This document shows, in pieces, positions 25,642 to 34,228 of a stretch of DNA of 48,795 nucleotides. Origin of the DNA: Pseudomonadota bacterium (GTDB lineage Bacteria > Myxococcota_A > Polyangia > Polyangiales > Polyangiaceae); assembly GCA_023431345.1 (NCBI GenBank), contig JAEYWK010000121.1:1-48795 (forward strand), written 5' to 3'. Position 1 is the first letter of the stretch; every line of letters starts with the position of its first letter. The notes under the pieces are model-generated. The model was not told where the DNA came from and made no database searches. It saw only the letters and a list, made by a program, of their open reading frames with translations. The translations under genes and the position numbers were made by a program.

Positions 25642-27129
25642 TCAATGCACGACGGGCTCGAACGACTCACACGGAAAGTTGATGTCGAGGTCGTGCTGGC
25701 CGCTCTTGATCGTTTCACAGGCCGCGCCCAAGAGCTCGATTTGGCTGGGCGTGTTCACCTGCCAGCCGTCGTCGCCGTCCAGCTCCAGCTTCTCGCCGTC
25801 GAGCGTCACGGTGCCGGTCGCCTCTTTGCCGGGCCTGATCTCGCCGTCGAGGTCGATGACGCAGGAGCGCACGCCGTCGATGATCTCCTCGAAAGCGGCG
25901 GTGAGGTCGCCGGGGCTGAAGCCGGGGTACACGTTGCCGCCGCCCGCGTTGGCGACGTCGGTCAGGTGCTGCTGCAGGCTGGCGTTCGACGGCGTGCTCA
26001 CGTTGATGACGTGGATGGTGATCTCGTCGTCGTCACGGATCGCCTGCGCGGTGCTCACCACGTCGGCTTGGATTTGCGCCGCGACGCCCGGCATCTTGCA
26101 CTTGGCGAGCACGGGCTCGTCGTTGTCGTTGAAGTCGGGGCACTCGCAGTTGTCGGGCTCACCGTCGGTGGCGAGCACGATCACCTTGGGGCCAGGCTCC
26201 GTGAAGTCGACCAGCGCCTTGGCGGCCGCGATCAGCGACTCGCCGGTGGGCGTGTCATCGGAGATGTCGTCGCATTGGAACTGCTCGAGCATCGCGTCCG
26301 CGTTGCCGAACTCAATGTCCACGTTGATCAGCTCCGGGCACGTCGGCCCGCCGTCTTCCGAGCTGTACAAAGACATGCCGAAGCGCACGCGATCTTCGAG
26401 CGGCTTGACGATGCCTTTGGTGGGGTTGAACAGCACGTCCCGAACCACGTTCCAGCGCCAATTGTTGTGGGACGGGCAATCTCCGAGCGTGTAGGTGCCG
26501 TCGTCGACGGCGGCTTGTACGGCCGCCCCGAAGCCACCGTCGGCGTTCATCGAGCCCGAGCGATCGATGAGCAAGAGCACGGTGGGAACTTGCGGCTCCC
26601 AGTCGACCTTCACATCGATGCAGCTGCTGGCGCCGCCGGAGCCGTCAGGACCGCCGCTGTTGCCCGCGCCGCCTAGACCCAAATCGATGTCGCGGTCGGT
26701 GGCGCATGTGCCGTCGTCACGACACGGGGTGTTACCGGGGCAGCCCTTCGAGTCGTCAGGGTCACAGGTCAGCGAGCAGTGCCCGAAGCGCTCGGAGCAG
26801 GCGAGACCAGCGCCGCAGCCGTCGTCGTCGCGACAGTCGGTGCCCAGGCCCTGCGTGCACTTGCCGCTCGGCAGGCAGGCTTCTTTGCCGCACAAGCTCG
26901 CGTCGTCCAAGCAGCTGCCGACGCACTTGCCGCCGCGACAGTCGAGGGTGGGCCGGCAATCAGAGGTCTTGTTGCAGCTCTCGCCCACGTCGGCGCCTGC
27001 GTCGACGCCGCCCACCCCGACCGCGAGCTCGGGGTTTTCGCCGCACGCCATGCCGGCGCCGAGCGTGGCCAAGCTGACCAACAAAAACGTACGCTGAACG
27101 AGCCCCCGCTTGCGAGTCGAGCGAATCAT
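25642..27129 (-). CDS. vWFA-domain lipoprotein with Cys-rich N-terminus
   Basis: This 495-residue protein has a signal peptide and the lipobox GMAC near residue 29. A first section of about 110 residues is Cys-rich (CNKTSDCRPTLDCRGGKCVG and similar C-x6-DC repeats). A Gly-rich linker follows, then a von Willebrand factor A domain. The metal-ion-dependent adhesion site is complete: DRSGSM near residue 188, TPTGES for the Thr, and LATDGEPD. Such proteins usually bind a partner or surface ligand through Mg2+. The start at 27129 has GGAGG 7 bases upstream. It may be transcribed together with the 236-residue lipoprotein upstream on the same strand, across a 112-bp gap. Confidence 0.88.
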   Translation of the reverse strand: MIRSTRKRGLVQRTFLLVSLATLGAGMACGENPELAVGVGGVDAGADVGESCNKTSDCRPTLDCRGGKCVGSCLDDASLCGKEACLPSGKCTQGLGTDCRDDDGCGAGLACSERFGHCSLTCDPDDSKGCPGNTPCRDDGTCATDRDIDLGLGGAGNSGGPDGSGGASSCIDVKVDWEPQVPTVLLLIDRSGSMNADGGFGAAVQAAVDDGTYTLGDCPSHNNWRWNVVRDVLFNPTKGIVKPLEDRVRFGMSLYSSEDGGPTCPELINVDIEFGNADAMLEQFQCDDISDDTPTGESLIAAAKALVDFTEPGPKVIVLATDGEPDNCECPDFNDNDEPVLAKCKMPGVAAQIQADVVSTAQAIRDDDEITIHVINVSTPSNASLQQHLTDVANAGGGNVYPGFSPGDLTAAFEEIIDGVRSCVIDLDGEIRPGKEATGTVTLDGEKLELDGDDGWQVNTPSQIELLGAACETIKSGQHDLDINFPCESFEPVVH

Positions 27130-27241
27130 CGTGGACCTCCGAGTCCCATACACCATGGGCAACCCTAGCTGAAAGGCGCTTGTTGCGCCCGTCAACTAGG
27201 GCAGGTCCAGGACACGTACGCCAGGGCTAGTCTGGCGGAGC

Positions 27242-27952
27242 TCAGGGCTTCGAAGTGAAGGTCACGTCGCGACGCTGGTGCAGTTTGAACCAACTTTCGC
27301 GGTCGAACTTGGAGTCCACCACACCCTTGCGCGTGCGCTCGACCTCGACCTCGATATCGCAGGTCTCCGGGTCGTCGCCTCCCGTCGAACGGAGCTTCCC
27401 AGCTTTGGCGACGTAGCGACCGGTGTCGGACGCGGTGGCGTCGAAATCGAAGATGCAGTCCCCGTCGAACTCGAGGGTCATCGGGTCGCCGGTCTCGGCG
27501 GGAGCCCAGGTGACCTCGAGGTCCTCTTCGGCCCGCGACAGGCCGCTCTCCGGCTCGTCCAGGGTGAAGGGAGCGGGCAGGAGGCCGGAATTTTCGCTGG
27601 CCGTCTCGTCGTCGTCGCGCTCGAGGGTGACCGAAAACTCGGTGTCCTCGCCGACACCACGGAAGTTGGCCTCGTAGACGCCGGGGTCGACCGCCTCCAG
27701 CTCCTTCTCGTCGCCGTCCGCGCTGGCGAGCAAACGATCGCCGCTGGCCAAGTCGACGTAGGTGTTGCTGTCGGATCCGCCCACGACCAATTTCACCCGC
27801 ACGGTCGCGGTATCGTCGGTGTCCGCGTAGACGTCGATCAGCGCGGCGATGCCGCCCGTCCTGATGTTCGAAGACGACGTCGTCTCCTTGCTGCAGCCCA
27901 TGGCCGCAAGGCCGACCAATACCAATGAAGTGAAAGTAAGACGATTCAGCAT
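27242..27952 (-). CDS. Hypothetical lipoprotein
   Basis: This 236-residue protein has a signal peptide ending in the lipobox LAAMGC. The mature part is rich in Asp/Glu and beta-strand-like (TATVRVKLVVGGSDSNTYVDL, ELEAVDPGVYEANFRGVGEDTEFSVTLERDDDE, MTLEFDGDCIFDFDATASD). That is consistent with two or three Ig-like beta domains, though I see no named family. Two cysteines (GDCIF, ETCDIE) may form a disulfide. It is divergent from the DCGG-repeat lipoprotein and upstream of the vWFA lipoprotein. I cannot assign a function. Confidence 0.75.
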   Translation of the reverse strand: MLNRLTFTSLVLVGLAAMGCSKETTSSSNIRTGGIAALIDVYADTDDTATVRVKLVVGGSDSNTYVDLASGDRLLASADGDEKELEAVDPGVYEANFRGVGEDTEFSVTLERDDDETASENSGLLPAPFTLDEPESGLSRAEEDLEVTWAPAETGDPMTLEFDGDCIFDFDATASDTGRYVAKAGKLRSTGGDDPETCDIEVEVERTRKGVVDSKFDRESWFKLHQRRDVTFTSKP

Positions 27953-28341
27953 GGGGGTTTACCTCGAGGCAGATGAAAGCCTGCCGACAACTTAGACGGG
28001 CAGTCCTGCCGCTGACAATCAAACGGCGTGCCGTGAAGCGGGTGCTCCCGGGAGTGTCCCTCCTACTGTCGGGCGGCGCCGGTTTTCCCGCGGCTTTCGG
28101 CCAGCTTCGGGCGCCAGGGTTGGAAATCGGTCTGCCTACGGGCGCGGGGCGGGGGGCGGGCGGTTGAGGTTCCGCCGCGACGCCGCGGCATTCGGATCAC
28201 GGGTGTGAACGGAGCGCACGGGCCAGCCTGGCGGGCTCCGCTTCTTTGCCGAACCTGGCGCGGGGAAAAGCGCAGGCTGCGGAGGGGCAGTTGCTCGCTG
28301 CTCCCCCGGCCCCCTCTCCGTTTGCTAAGTTAGACCGACTG
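27953..28341. other. 389-bp intergenic region between divergent lipoproteins
   Basis: This should contain promoters for both flanking lipoprotein genes. It is GC-rich with G/C homopolymer stretches (around 28140-28160 and 28300-28318) and no clear -35/-10 pair, hairpin terminator or coding frame that I can support. Confidence 0.4.
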
Positions 28342-29652
28342 ATGTCCCTGAGCCGCGGCTTGTGCGCGTTTGCGCTGGTGTGTGTCGCGGCGTGCTCGTT
28401 CCCCGACTACGCGGTCCCGGACCGTCTTCCTCCTCAGCCGGATTGCGATAACGGCGTACGCGACGGCGCCGAGACCCAGGTCGACTGCGGCGGTGACTGT
28501 CGCCCCTGTCACTGCAACGACAACGTGCGCAGCGGCGACGAGGAGGCGGTGGACTGCGGCGGCAGCTGCGAAGCTTGCCCCGCCTGCGTCAATGGCAGGC
28601 GCGACGCTGACGAGGAGGGGGTGGATTGCGGCGGCAGCTGCCCCGACTGCCCCACCTGCAGTGACGACAAGCAGAACGGCTCGGAGAGCGACGTGGACTG
28701 CGGCGGGACCTGCAGCAAGCGCTGCGAGACGGACCGGCGCTGCCTGGAGGCCGATGACTGCGCGTCGCTGGTCTGCGACCGAGTCTGCCAGCCGAGCAAC
28801 TGCAAAGATGGCGTGCGCAACGGGGCCGAGACCGGACCCGACTGCGGGGGCGGCTGCGTGGGCTGTGGCAACGGCATGGCCTGCAAAGATGCCGACGACT
28901 GCCTGAGCGCCCGCTGCGTCGATGAAATCTGCGTGGACGCGCGCTGCACCGACGGGGCAAAGAACGGGCTCGAGACGGACGTCGATTGCGGCGGCCCCGC
29001 GTGCGCGCCGTGCATGGCGCCCGCCAAGTGCGAGCTCGCGCGCGACTGCGCCAGCAAGGTGTGCGGCTCCGATAAGCGCTGCACCGTCGCGAGCTGCGAA
29101 GATGAGGTGCAGAATCAAGACGAGACTTGGCCAGACTGCGGCGGGGCCGTCTGCGATCCTTGCGAGGTGGGCGAGGGCTGCAAAGTGGCGAGCGACTGTG
29201 CGACGCGGGTCTGCTTGCGGGGCACCTGCGTGCCCGAGAGCCCGAGCAACGAGGAGCTCGGACGCGGGGGCTGGGTGTTCTCGAGCTCGGAGCCGGCCAC
29301 GGAATCTGGCGCAGGCAACCTGTTCGACGGCAACGACGACAGCCATTGGTCTTCGGGCGCGCCGCAGCGCTCCGGCATGTACGTCGAGGTCGACTTGGGT
29401 AAGCAGACCATCTTCTTCAAGGCCTTATTGAAGGAGGTCACCTCGCCTCAGAACCAAGACGTACCGGGGTACATCGACGCCTACGTCTCGAGCGATGGCA
29501 ATTTCGGGGAGCCGGTCCGCACGCGCGTGCAGGGCAACGAGTGGTTGTGGGTCGACTTTCAGGGGCCGCAGGTAGGACGCTACCTGCGCTTTCAGATCAC
29601 GGAGCCTCGCCAGCGCAGCTGGAGCGTGGGTGAGATCTACGTCTATCGCTGA
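28342..29652 (+). CDS. DCGG-repeat lipoprotein with F5/8 type C (discoidin) C-terminus
   Basis: This 436-residue lipoprotein has a lipobox VAAC near residue 17. Seven copies of a roughly 22-residue module follow, with pattern CxDGxxNGxETxVDCGGxC (for example CDNGVRDGAETQVDCGGDC). In the second half they alternate with a DDCxSxxC module (ADDCASLVC, ADDCLSARC, RDCASKVC, SDCATRVC). The last 140 residues look like a coagulation factor 5/8 C (discoidin) fold: NLFDGNDDSHWSSG, VEVDLGK, WVDFQGPQVGRYLRFQI. That fold usually binds glycans or lipids. The modules suggest metal- and disulfide-stabilised rods carrying an adhesive head. The ATG at 28342 gives the signal peptide. It overlaps the convergent CLC gene by 10 bp. 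Confidence 0.85.
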   Translation: MSLSRGLCAFALVCVAACSFPDYAVPDRLPPQPDCDNGVRDGAETQVDCGGDCRPCHCNDNVRSGDEEAVDCGGSCEACPACVNGRRDADEEGVDCGGSCPDCPTCSDDKQNGSESDVDCGGTCSKRCETDRRCLEADDCASLVCDRVCQPSNCKDGVRNGAETGPDCGGGCVGCGNGMACKDADDCLSARCVDEICVDARCTDGAKNGLETDVDCGGPACAPCMAPAKCELARDCASKVCGSDKRCTVASCEDEVQNQDETWPDCGGAVCDPCEVGEGCKVASDCATRVCLRGTCVPESPSNEELGRGGWVFSSSEPATESGAGNLFDGNDDSHWSSGAPQRSGMYVEVDLGKQTIFFKALLKEVTSPQNQDVPGYIDAYVSSDGNFGEPVRTRVQGNEWLWVDFQGPQVGRYLRFQITEPRQRSWSVGEIYVYR

Positions 29653-30869
29653 CCGCTGAGCTGGGCCGCATAGATGCTGCGATGGCGGGTCAGCAGCCAA
29701 GCCACGCCGGTGACGATGGCGACGTGCGGCGCGATCGCCCAGCCCATGATTTCGATGGCCATGACTGAGAGCGCGAGCGGCGCGTTGGCGGCGGCGCCGA
29801 ACAACGCCGCGAGCCCCACCCCCGCGCCGAGCGCGAGCGGCAGATCGAGCAGGCGCGCTTGCAGGTTGCCGAGCGTCGCGCCGATGAAGAACAGCGGCGT
29901 TACTTCTCCGCCCAGAAACCCCGCGCCCAGCGTGACGATCGTGAACGTGAGCTTCCACGGCAGGGCCGCGAAGGGGAGCTCCGCGTCACCGAACGCCCGC
30001 AAGATGCCAGGGACGCCGAGGCCCAGGTAGTCGCTCGTCCCCGCCGCTCGCCACAGCGCGACGACCAGGCAGCCTCCCAGCATCAGCCGCCAGCTCGAGA
30101 CGGGGACCCAGCGTTGACCGAGCGCCTTGGCGGCGTGCATCGCCTCCGTGAACACGAGCGCCATCGCGGCCACGCCGAGCGCGAACAAGAGCCACTTCCC
30201 GGCGAGCAGCGGCGTGAGGTCGGTCCAAGGCAAGCGCGGGTAAGGCGTGTGGTGAAGGCCGAGCCCGCGCGTCACGTAGTCACCGAGGAAGGCGGCGACC
30301 GCGGCCGGTATCAGCGCGAGCTTGTCAGCGCGCCGCAGCCCCACGAGCTCGAGCCCGAACACCGCACCCGCCAGCGGCGTCCCGAACACCGCTCCGAAGC
30401 CACCGGCCACGCCCGCCGCGACCAGCTGTCGCCGCAGGATGGCCCCGCCGCCGAGGCGACTCGCGAGCCAATCGCTGAGGCTCGCGCCGATTTGCACGGC
30501 CGCGCCCTCGCGCCCCGCGCTGCCACCGAAGAGGTGGGTCGCGACGCTCCCGAAAAGCACCAGCGGCGCCATGCGTAGCGGGATCGGCGCTCCGCCCTGG
30601 GCGATGGTGTCGATCACCAGATCACTGCCACGCGCGATCGGGCGCCCGAGCCGCTGCCAAGCCGCTCCCAGCGCGAACCCGGCGAGGGGTAGGGCATAAA
30701 CGATGACCTCGTGCTGCGAGCGGAGCTCGGTCGCTTCGTCGAGCAGCCAGAGAAACAGCGCTGCTCCGAGGCCGGCCGCGACACCGACGAGGGCGCCCCC
30801 GACGAGCCAGCGCCCGACTCGAGCGAGCCCGGCGCGCAGAGCGGTTTCGGTCGGAGCCGTCAGGCCCAC
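29643..30869 (-). CDS. CLC family chloride/fluoride channel or antiporter
   Basis: This 408-residue inner-membrane protein has about 10-12 membrane helices and the CLC fold motifs. GGSAGREGAAVQIG carries the gating glutamate, followed by FGTPLAGAVFGLE, GAGFLGGEVTPLFFIGATLG and FGAAANAPLA. The usual first selectivity motif GSGIP is replaced by RGSDLVID, and the residue after GREG is Ala, not Pro. I associate this pattern with the CLC-F fluoride/proton antiporter branch; that assignment is from memory and moderate. I see no fluoride riboswitch upstream. The frame can be extended to a TTG at 30965, but the GTG at 30869 is preferred. Confidence 0.85.
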   Translation of the reverse strand: MGLTAPTETALRAGLARVGRWLVGGALVGVAAGLGAALFLWLLDEATELRSQHEVIVYALPLAGFALGAAWQRLGRPIARGSDLVIDTIAQGGAPIPLRMAPLVLFGSVATHLFGGSAGREGAAVQIGASLSDWLASRLGGGAILRRQLVAAGVAGGFGAVFGTPLAGAVFGLELVGLRRADKLALIPAAVAAFLGDYVTRGLGLHHTPYPRLPWTDLTPLLAGKWLLFALGVAAMALVFTEAMHAAKALGQRWVPVSSWRLMLGGCLVVALWRAAGTSDYLGLGVPGILRAFGDAELPFAALPWKLTFTIVTLGAGFLGGEVTPLFFIGATLGNLQARLLDLPLALGAGVGLAALFGAAANAPLALSVMAIEIMGWAIAPHVAIVTGVAWLLTRHRSIYAAQLSGQR

Positions 30870-30940
30870 CTTTTCGCGGGAGACGGCGCGGCCGTCAACC
30901 GCGGTCTTCAGCGCGCTCGGGCGCCCGCCCGCCGCGGCGC

Positions 30941-32230
30941 TTACGGCCCGGCCGACACCGGCCAACCGTCGGCGCCGAACGCAAGCTCGGAGATGCGCAG
31001 CGTCGCTGGGGGGGCGTCGTAGGCGTGGAAGATGTTGTACGCGGCCGTCGCGGTGAAGAGCACCGCGTTGTGCCCCGGCCCGTGGAAGGTCGAGTTGCCC
31101 TGCACGAGCAGCGTGCCGCCGCCCTCGAGCAGGCTCTTGCCGTCGCGATCGACGTACGGCCCCTTCACGCTCTTACTGCGGCCAACGCGGAGGTTGTAGG
31201 TGCTGCTCACGCCCTTGCAGCAGCTGTCCCATGACACGAACAGGTAGTAGTAGTCGCAGCGGCGCACGATGAATGGCGCCTCGACCGCGCCGCTATCGTT
31301 CGGTCGATTCGCCAGCGATTCGAGCGACGTGCCGACGCGCGCGCCTGCTTGATCGAGCTGAATGAGCTTGATGCCGCTCCAGAAGCTGCCGAACGACAGC
31401 CACGGCGTGCCGGCCTCGTCGATGACCACGTTCGGATCGATCGCGTTCCAATTTTCTTTGGTAGACGTGGTGTTCGAGCAGATGACGGGGCCGCGGTCGG
31501 TCCAGCTCCCCGTCGCTAGCGATGGGCGCGTGAGGTGTCCGATGCACGAGCGATTGCTGCTGAAGCTCGAGACCGAATAGTACAAGTGGTACTGCCCGCC
31601 GAACCGCGAGATGTCGGGCGCCCACAGGTTCGATTCTACCGCTGGTACCTGCTGCGCGAGCCACGCCGGTCGGGTCGCGTTCGTGAACACGGTGGGCGCG
31701 TTCTTCCAGCTTCGGAGGTCGGTCGAGGTTTTGGCGCCAATGTTGTTGCCAGTGTGGAACATGTAAAAAATTCCGTCGGCCTCGATCACGACGGGATCGT
31801 GGGTGCCGACGCTGCCCGATAGCTGCAGCATTTGGGGCGGCTTGCTCGGGTCGAGCACCGCGAAGTCGCAGCCGGCGCTCCCGGCAGCTCCGCCCGCAGC
31901 TCCGCCCGCGCCGGCCATGGGCTGGTTGCCCGCGCCGCTCGCGTTGCCGGCGCTGCCCGCGGTCGCATGCGGTGGCGCTCCGCCCGCGGAGCTGCCCGCG
32001 GCTGCGCCGACGCTACCTCCCTCGCCGTCGCCGGTCGCGCCGGCCGCGGCCGCGCTGCTGCCAGCGCCGCCGGGAGCCCCGGAGCCATTGCCAGCCGAGA
32101 CGCCGCCGCCGGACGCGCTCCCTCCCATGCTCGCGCCGGCCGTCACGGTCTCGGGTGATGACGAAGGAGCAGAGCAGGCTTGCGCGAAGAGAACGAGCAG
32201 CGCGGCGGTATGGCTTCGGGCGGGGGTCAC
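30941..32230 (-). CDS. GH43 arabinanase-like lipoprotein
   Basis: This 429-residue secreted lipoprotein has a signal peptide ending AQAC. A 100-residue Gly/Ala/Ser linker (GGSASGGGVSAGNGSG and similar) leads to a five-bladed propeller of glycoside hydrolase family 43. The three catalytic acids are visible in THDPVVIEADGIFYMF, NAIDPNVVIDEAGTPWLSFG and SGAVEAPFIVRR. A late GPGHNAVLF holds the conserved His. Family members cleave alpha-1,5-arabinan or beta-xylosides, and the arrangement best fits an endo- or exo-arabinanase tethered to the outer membrane. The GTG start at 32230 is chosen for the signal peptide, although no Shine-Dalgarno is seen. The CLC gene lies just downstream on the same strand. 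Confidence 0.88.
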   Translation of the reverse strand: MTPARSHTAALLVLFAQACSAPSSSPETVTAGASMGGSASGGGVSAGNGSGAPGGAGSSAAAAGATGDGEGGSVGAAAGSSAGGAPPHATAGSAGNASGAGNQPMAGAGGAAGGAAGSAGCDFAVLDPSKPPQMLQLSGSVGTHDPVVIEADGIFYMFHTGNNIGAKTSTDLRSWKNAPTVFTNATRPAWLAQQVPAVESNLWAPDISRFGGQYHLYYSVSSFSSNRSCIGHLTRPSLATGSWTDRGPVICSNTTSTKENWNAIDPNVVIDEAGTPWLSFGSFWSGIKLIQLDQAGARVGTSLESLANRPNDSGAVEAPFIVRRCDYYYLFVSWDSCCKGVSSTYNLRVGRSKSVKGPYVDRDGKSLLEGGGTLLVQGNSTFHGPGHNAVLFTATAAYNIFHAYDAPPATLRISELAFGADGWPVSAGP

Positions 32231-32457
32231 AGAGGGGTAAGGGGCGGCGCTCGCCAAAGTCGACCAAAGATCGTCACGCGCCGCGCGAAACTGCGGCTCG
32301 CGCGATCGGATGAGACCACTACCGTCGGTCCAGCCTTGATGGGTGATCGGGCCGGGATCGGGCGCGGGAGCGGCTGATCCGGAGCGGTTGCGGGCTCGGA
32401 CTTGGGGGTGGGGTGCGGACGAGCGCCATTTTCCTGCCGTGAAGAGTTTTATGCTGT

Positions 32458-32853
32458 TCACTTGCGTCCGTAGCTGCCGGATCGCACAGAGACGAGCCGC
32501 CCCTGTTCGAACGTGAGGTACTGGATGAAGCGGTTACGTCCAAAGTCGTAAGTCCATTCGTCGATCACGACCTCGACGACCGCCTCCTGCGTGCGGCTGC
32601 AGCGAACCTGCTTGCCTTCTCGCGCGCACGGGCCGGCGACTCGTCCGCGCACGGTGCGGTATTCGACGCGCTGGACCGCATCATCGGGCTCGCCGCAAAT
32701 GGCGCGCACCTCGTAGCGAGTGTCACCGCTCGACGCGATGCGGTAGTTGCAGCTCAAGCTATCTGCGCGCGCGCTGGGGCTCACCGCCAAGCACGCGAGC
32801 CCGAGAAGCGCCGGCCACCCCCCAATCGCAGCTGATCCGAAAAAACGACGCAT
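32458..32853 (-). CDS. DUF2845 family secreted protein
   Basis: This 131-residue protein has a signal peptide likely cut after SARA. The mature 100 residues match DUF2845, small periplasmic proteins with CGEPD and a late WTYDFGRNRFIQYLTFEQGRL segment. Four cysteines (SCNYR, ICGEP, GPCAR, VRCSR) could make two disulfides in the periplasm. The role of the family is not known. It stands between the GH43 gene and the monooxygenase gene on the same strand, with 27 bp to the latter's stop, so it could be transcribed behind the monooxygenase. Confidence 0.85.
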   Translation of the reverse strand: MRRFFGSAAIGGWPALLGLACLAVSPSARADSLSCNYRIASSGDTRYEVRAICGEPDDAVQRVEYRTVRGRVAGPCAREGKQVRCSRTQEAVVEVVIDEWTYDFGRNRFIQYLTFEQGRLVSVRSGSYGRK

Positions 32854-32880
32854 GGTTCACCTCCGTAAAGCGTTGTTCGC

Positions 32881-34137
32881 TCAGGGTACCGCGAGCCTGC
32901 GCCGGCCACGCGGAGCGACACACTCCGGTACGCGGCCGACACAATCGGACACGGGCTGAGGCGGCACCTGCGCGAGGGCGGCGCGTCCTAAGCCCGACAG
33001 GCTCAGCGCGATGCGGCGCCGCAGGAAGGGCAGGCTGCCCACGATGCGCAGCAGCGCATTGCGCCATCGTCGCTCGAGCCAGCTCTTCGCGGTCGCCATG
33101 TTGGTCAGCCGATCAGCGAGGTCGAGCACCTGCGCTGCAGCTGGCTGGCGCAGCGACTGGTACAGATCGATGTCTGCTTCTCGGCGCGCGCCCGTCACGA
33201 CGTCGGCCAGCAGCCGGCCGAGCACCGTGGCGTCGATGATCCCCGTATTCATGCCCTGTCCGCCGGCGGGGCTGTGCACGTGAGCCGCGTCGCCCATCAA
33301 CAGCAGGCGACCGCTGCGGTACGAGGTCGCCAGGCGGTGGTGGAGACGGAAGCGAGAGCTCCAGGTCACGTCGAGCACTCGGCAGCGACGCTCGGCGGGA
33401 CCGCGGCTGTCGAGGAGCGCCTGAATATCTGCCAGCCCCGGCTGCTCGGGAGCATCGTTGAGGGTGGCGACCACGCGGTAGGTGCCGCCGGGCAGCGGCG
33501 CGACCACCAGCACGCCATCGGGCGAGAAGAACAGCGAGACCTCGTCGGGGGCGGGCGCGCGATCCAAGTGGACGTCGGCGAGGACGAACGACTCTGCGTA
33601 GCTCGCGCCGTCGAACTCGACGCCCGCGGCGCGGCGCACCAGGCTGTGCATGCCGTCGGCGCCCACCACCCACTTCGCCGAAATGACGCGCGGCTCACCG
33701 CGTTCACTCACCGTTACTCGCGCCCCTTCCGTCGCTGGCTCGATGCTCTCGGCGGTGACGCCGCGCCGAATCGTCCCGCCGAGCTCTGCGATGCGTTCAG
33801 CGAGCACGGCCTCGGTGACGTTCTGGGGTAACATGAGCAGGTAGGGAAAGGCGGACGGCAAGTCGCGGAAGCTCAGCTCGAGCAGCGCGCGATCACGCTC
33901 GCGAATCGCAAAGGCGTCGAGCTTCAACCCGAGCGCCGTGAGGCGCTCGGTGACACCCAGCTCCCGCAATGACTCGAGGGTCTGCGCGTGAATGACTCCT
34001 GCGCGCGACGTGTTCTGGCCTTGCTCGAGCCTATCGATCAGCACGTGGGCGATGCCGCGCTGGTGCAGGGCGATGGACAGCGACAGCCCGGTTGGCCCTG
34101 CCCCCACGATCAGCACGTCGGTCGATTCTCGCATCAT
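32881..34137 (-). CDS. FAD-dependent monooxygenase (PheA/UbiH-type)
   Basis: This 418-residue flavoprotein has a Rossmann motif DVLIVGAGPTGLSLSIALHQRG at the N-terminus, VVGADGMHSLVRRAAG in the middle, and the flavin motif GDAAHVHSPAGGQGMNTGI near residue 285. This is the group A aromatic hydroxylase layout, which uses NAD(P)H and O2 to hydroxylate or epoxidise small aromatic or polyketide substrates. It is divergent from a TetR repressor gene, and the repeated operator-like element between them suggests substrate-induced derepression, as in many tailoring or detoxification enzymes. The start is at the first of two adjacent ATGs, with a GGAG 6 bases upstream. The C-terminal 40 residues are basic and Pro-rich. 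Confidence 0.9.
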   Translation of the reverse strand: MMRESTDVLIVGAGPTGLSLSIALHQRGIAHVLIDRLEQGQNTSRAGVIHAQTLESLRELGVTERLTALGLKLDAFAIRERDRALLELSFRDLPSAFPYLLMLPQNVTEAVLAERIAELGGTIRRGVTAESIEPATEGARVTVSERGEPRVISAKWVVGADGMHSLVRRAAGVEFDGASYAESFVLADVHLDRAPAPDEVSLFFSPDGVLVVAPLPGGTYRVVATLNDAPEQPGLADIQALLDSRGPAERRCRVLDVTWSSRFRLHHRLATSYRSGRLLLMGDAAHVHSPAGGQGMNTGIIDATVLGRLLADVVTGARREADIDLYQSLRQPAAAQVLDLADRLTNMATAKSWLERRWRNALLRIVGSLPFLRRRIALSLSGLGRAALAQVPPQPVSDCVGRVPECVAPRGRRRLAVP

Positions 34138-34150
34138 CTCGGCTCCTCCA

Positions 34151-34207
34151 ATTGTCAACGGTTGTTGACTTCATGTGCGTTCGCCCCTTGCGATTGTCAA
34201 CGGTTGT
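34151..34207. promoter_or_regulatory. TetR-type operator: palindrome and repeated site
   Basis: The 15-base sequence attgtcaacggttgt occurs twice on the same strand, at 34151-34165 and 34193-34207 (start-to-start 42 bp, four helical turns). The first copy is part of the inverted repeat gtcaac-ggtt-gttgac at 34154-34169. The first copy lies 14 bp upstream of the monooxygenase ATG and the second 21 bp upstream of the TetR ATG. A dimeric TetR repressor could therefore control both divergent genes. Confidence 0.75.
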
Positions 34208-34228
34208 AGGCAAAATCAATTTGCCTCG

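Noticed and set aside
30870..30965. Fluoride riboswitch upstream of the CLC gene
   Set aside because: No sequence resembling the crcB motif could be found, and the segment overlaps the end of the GH43 gene.
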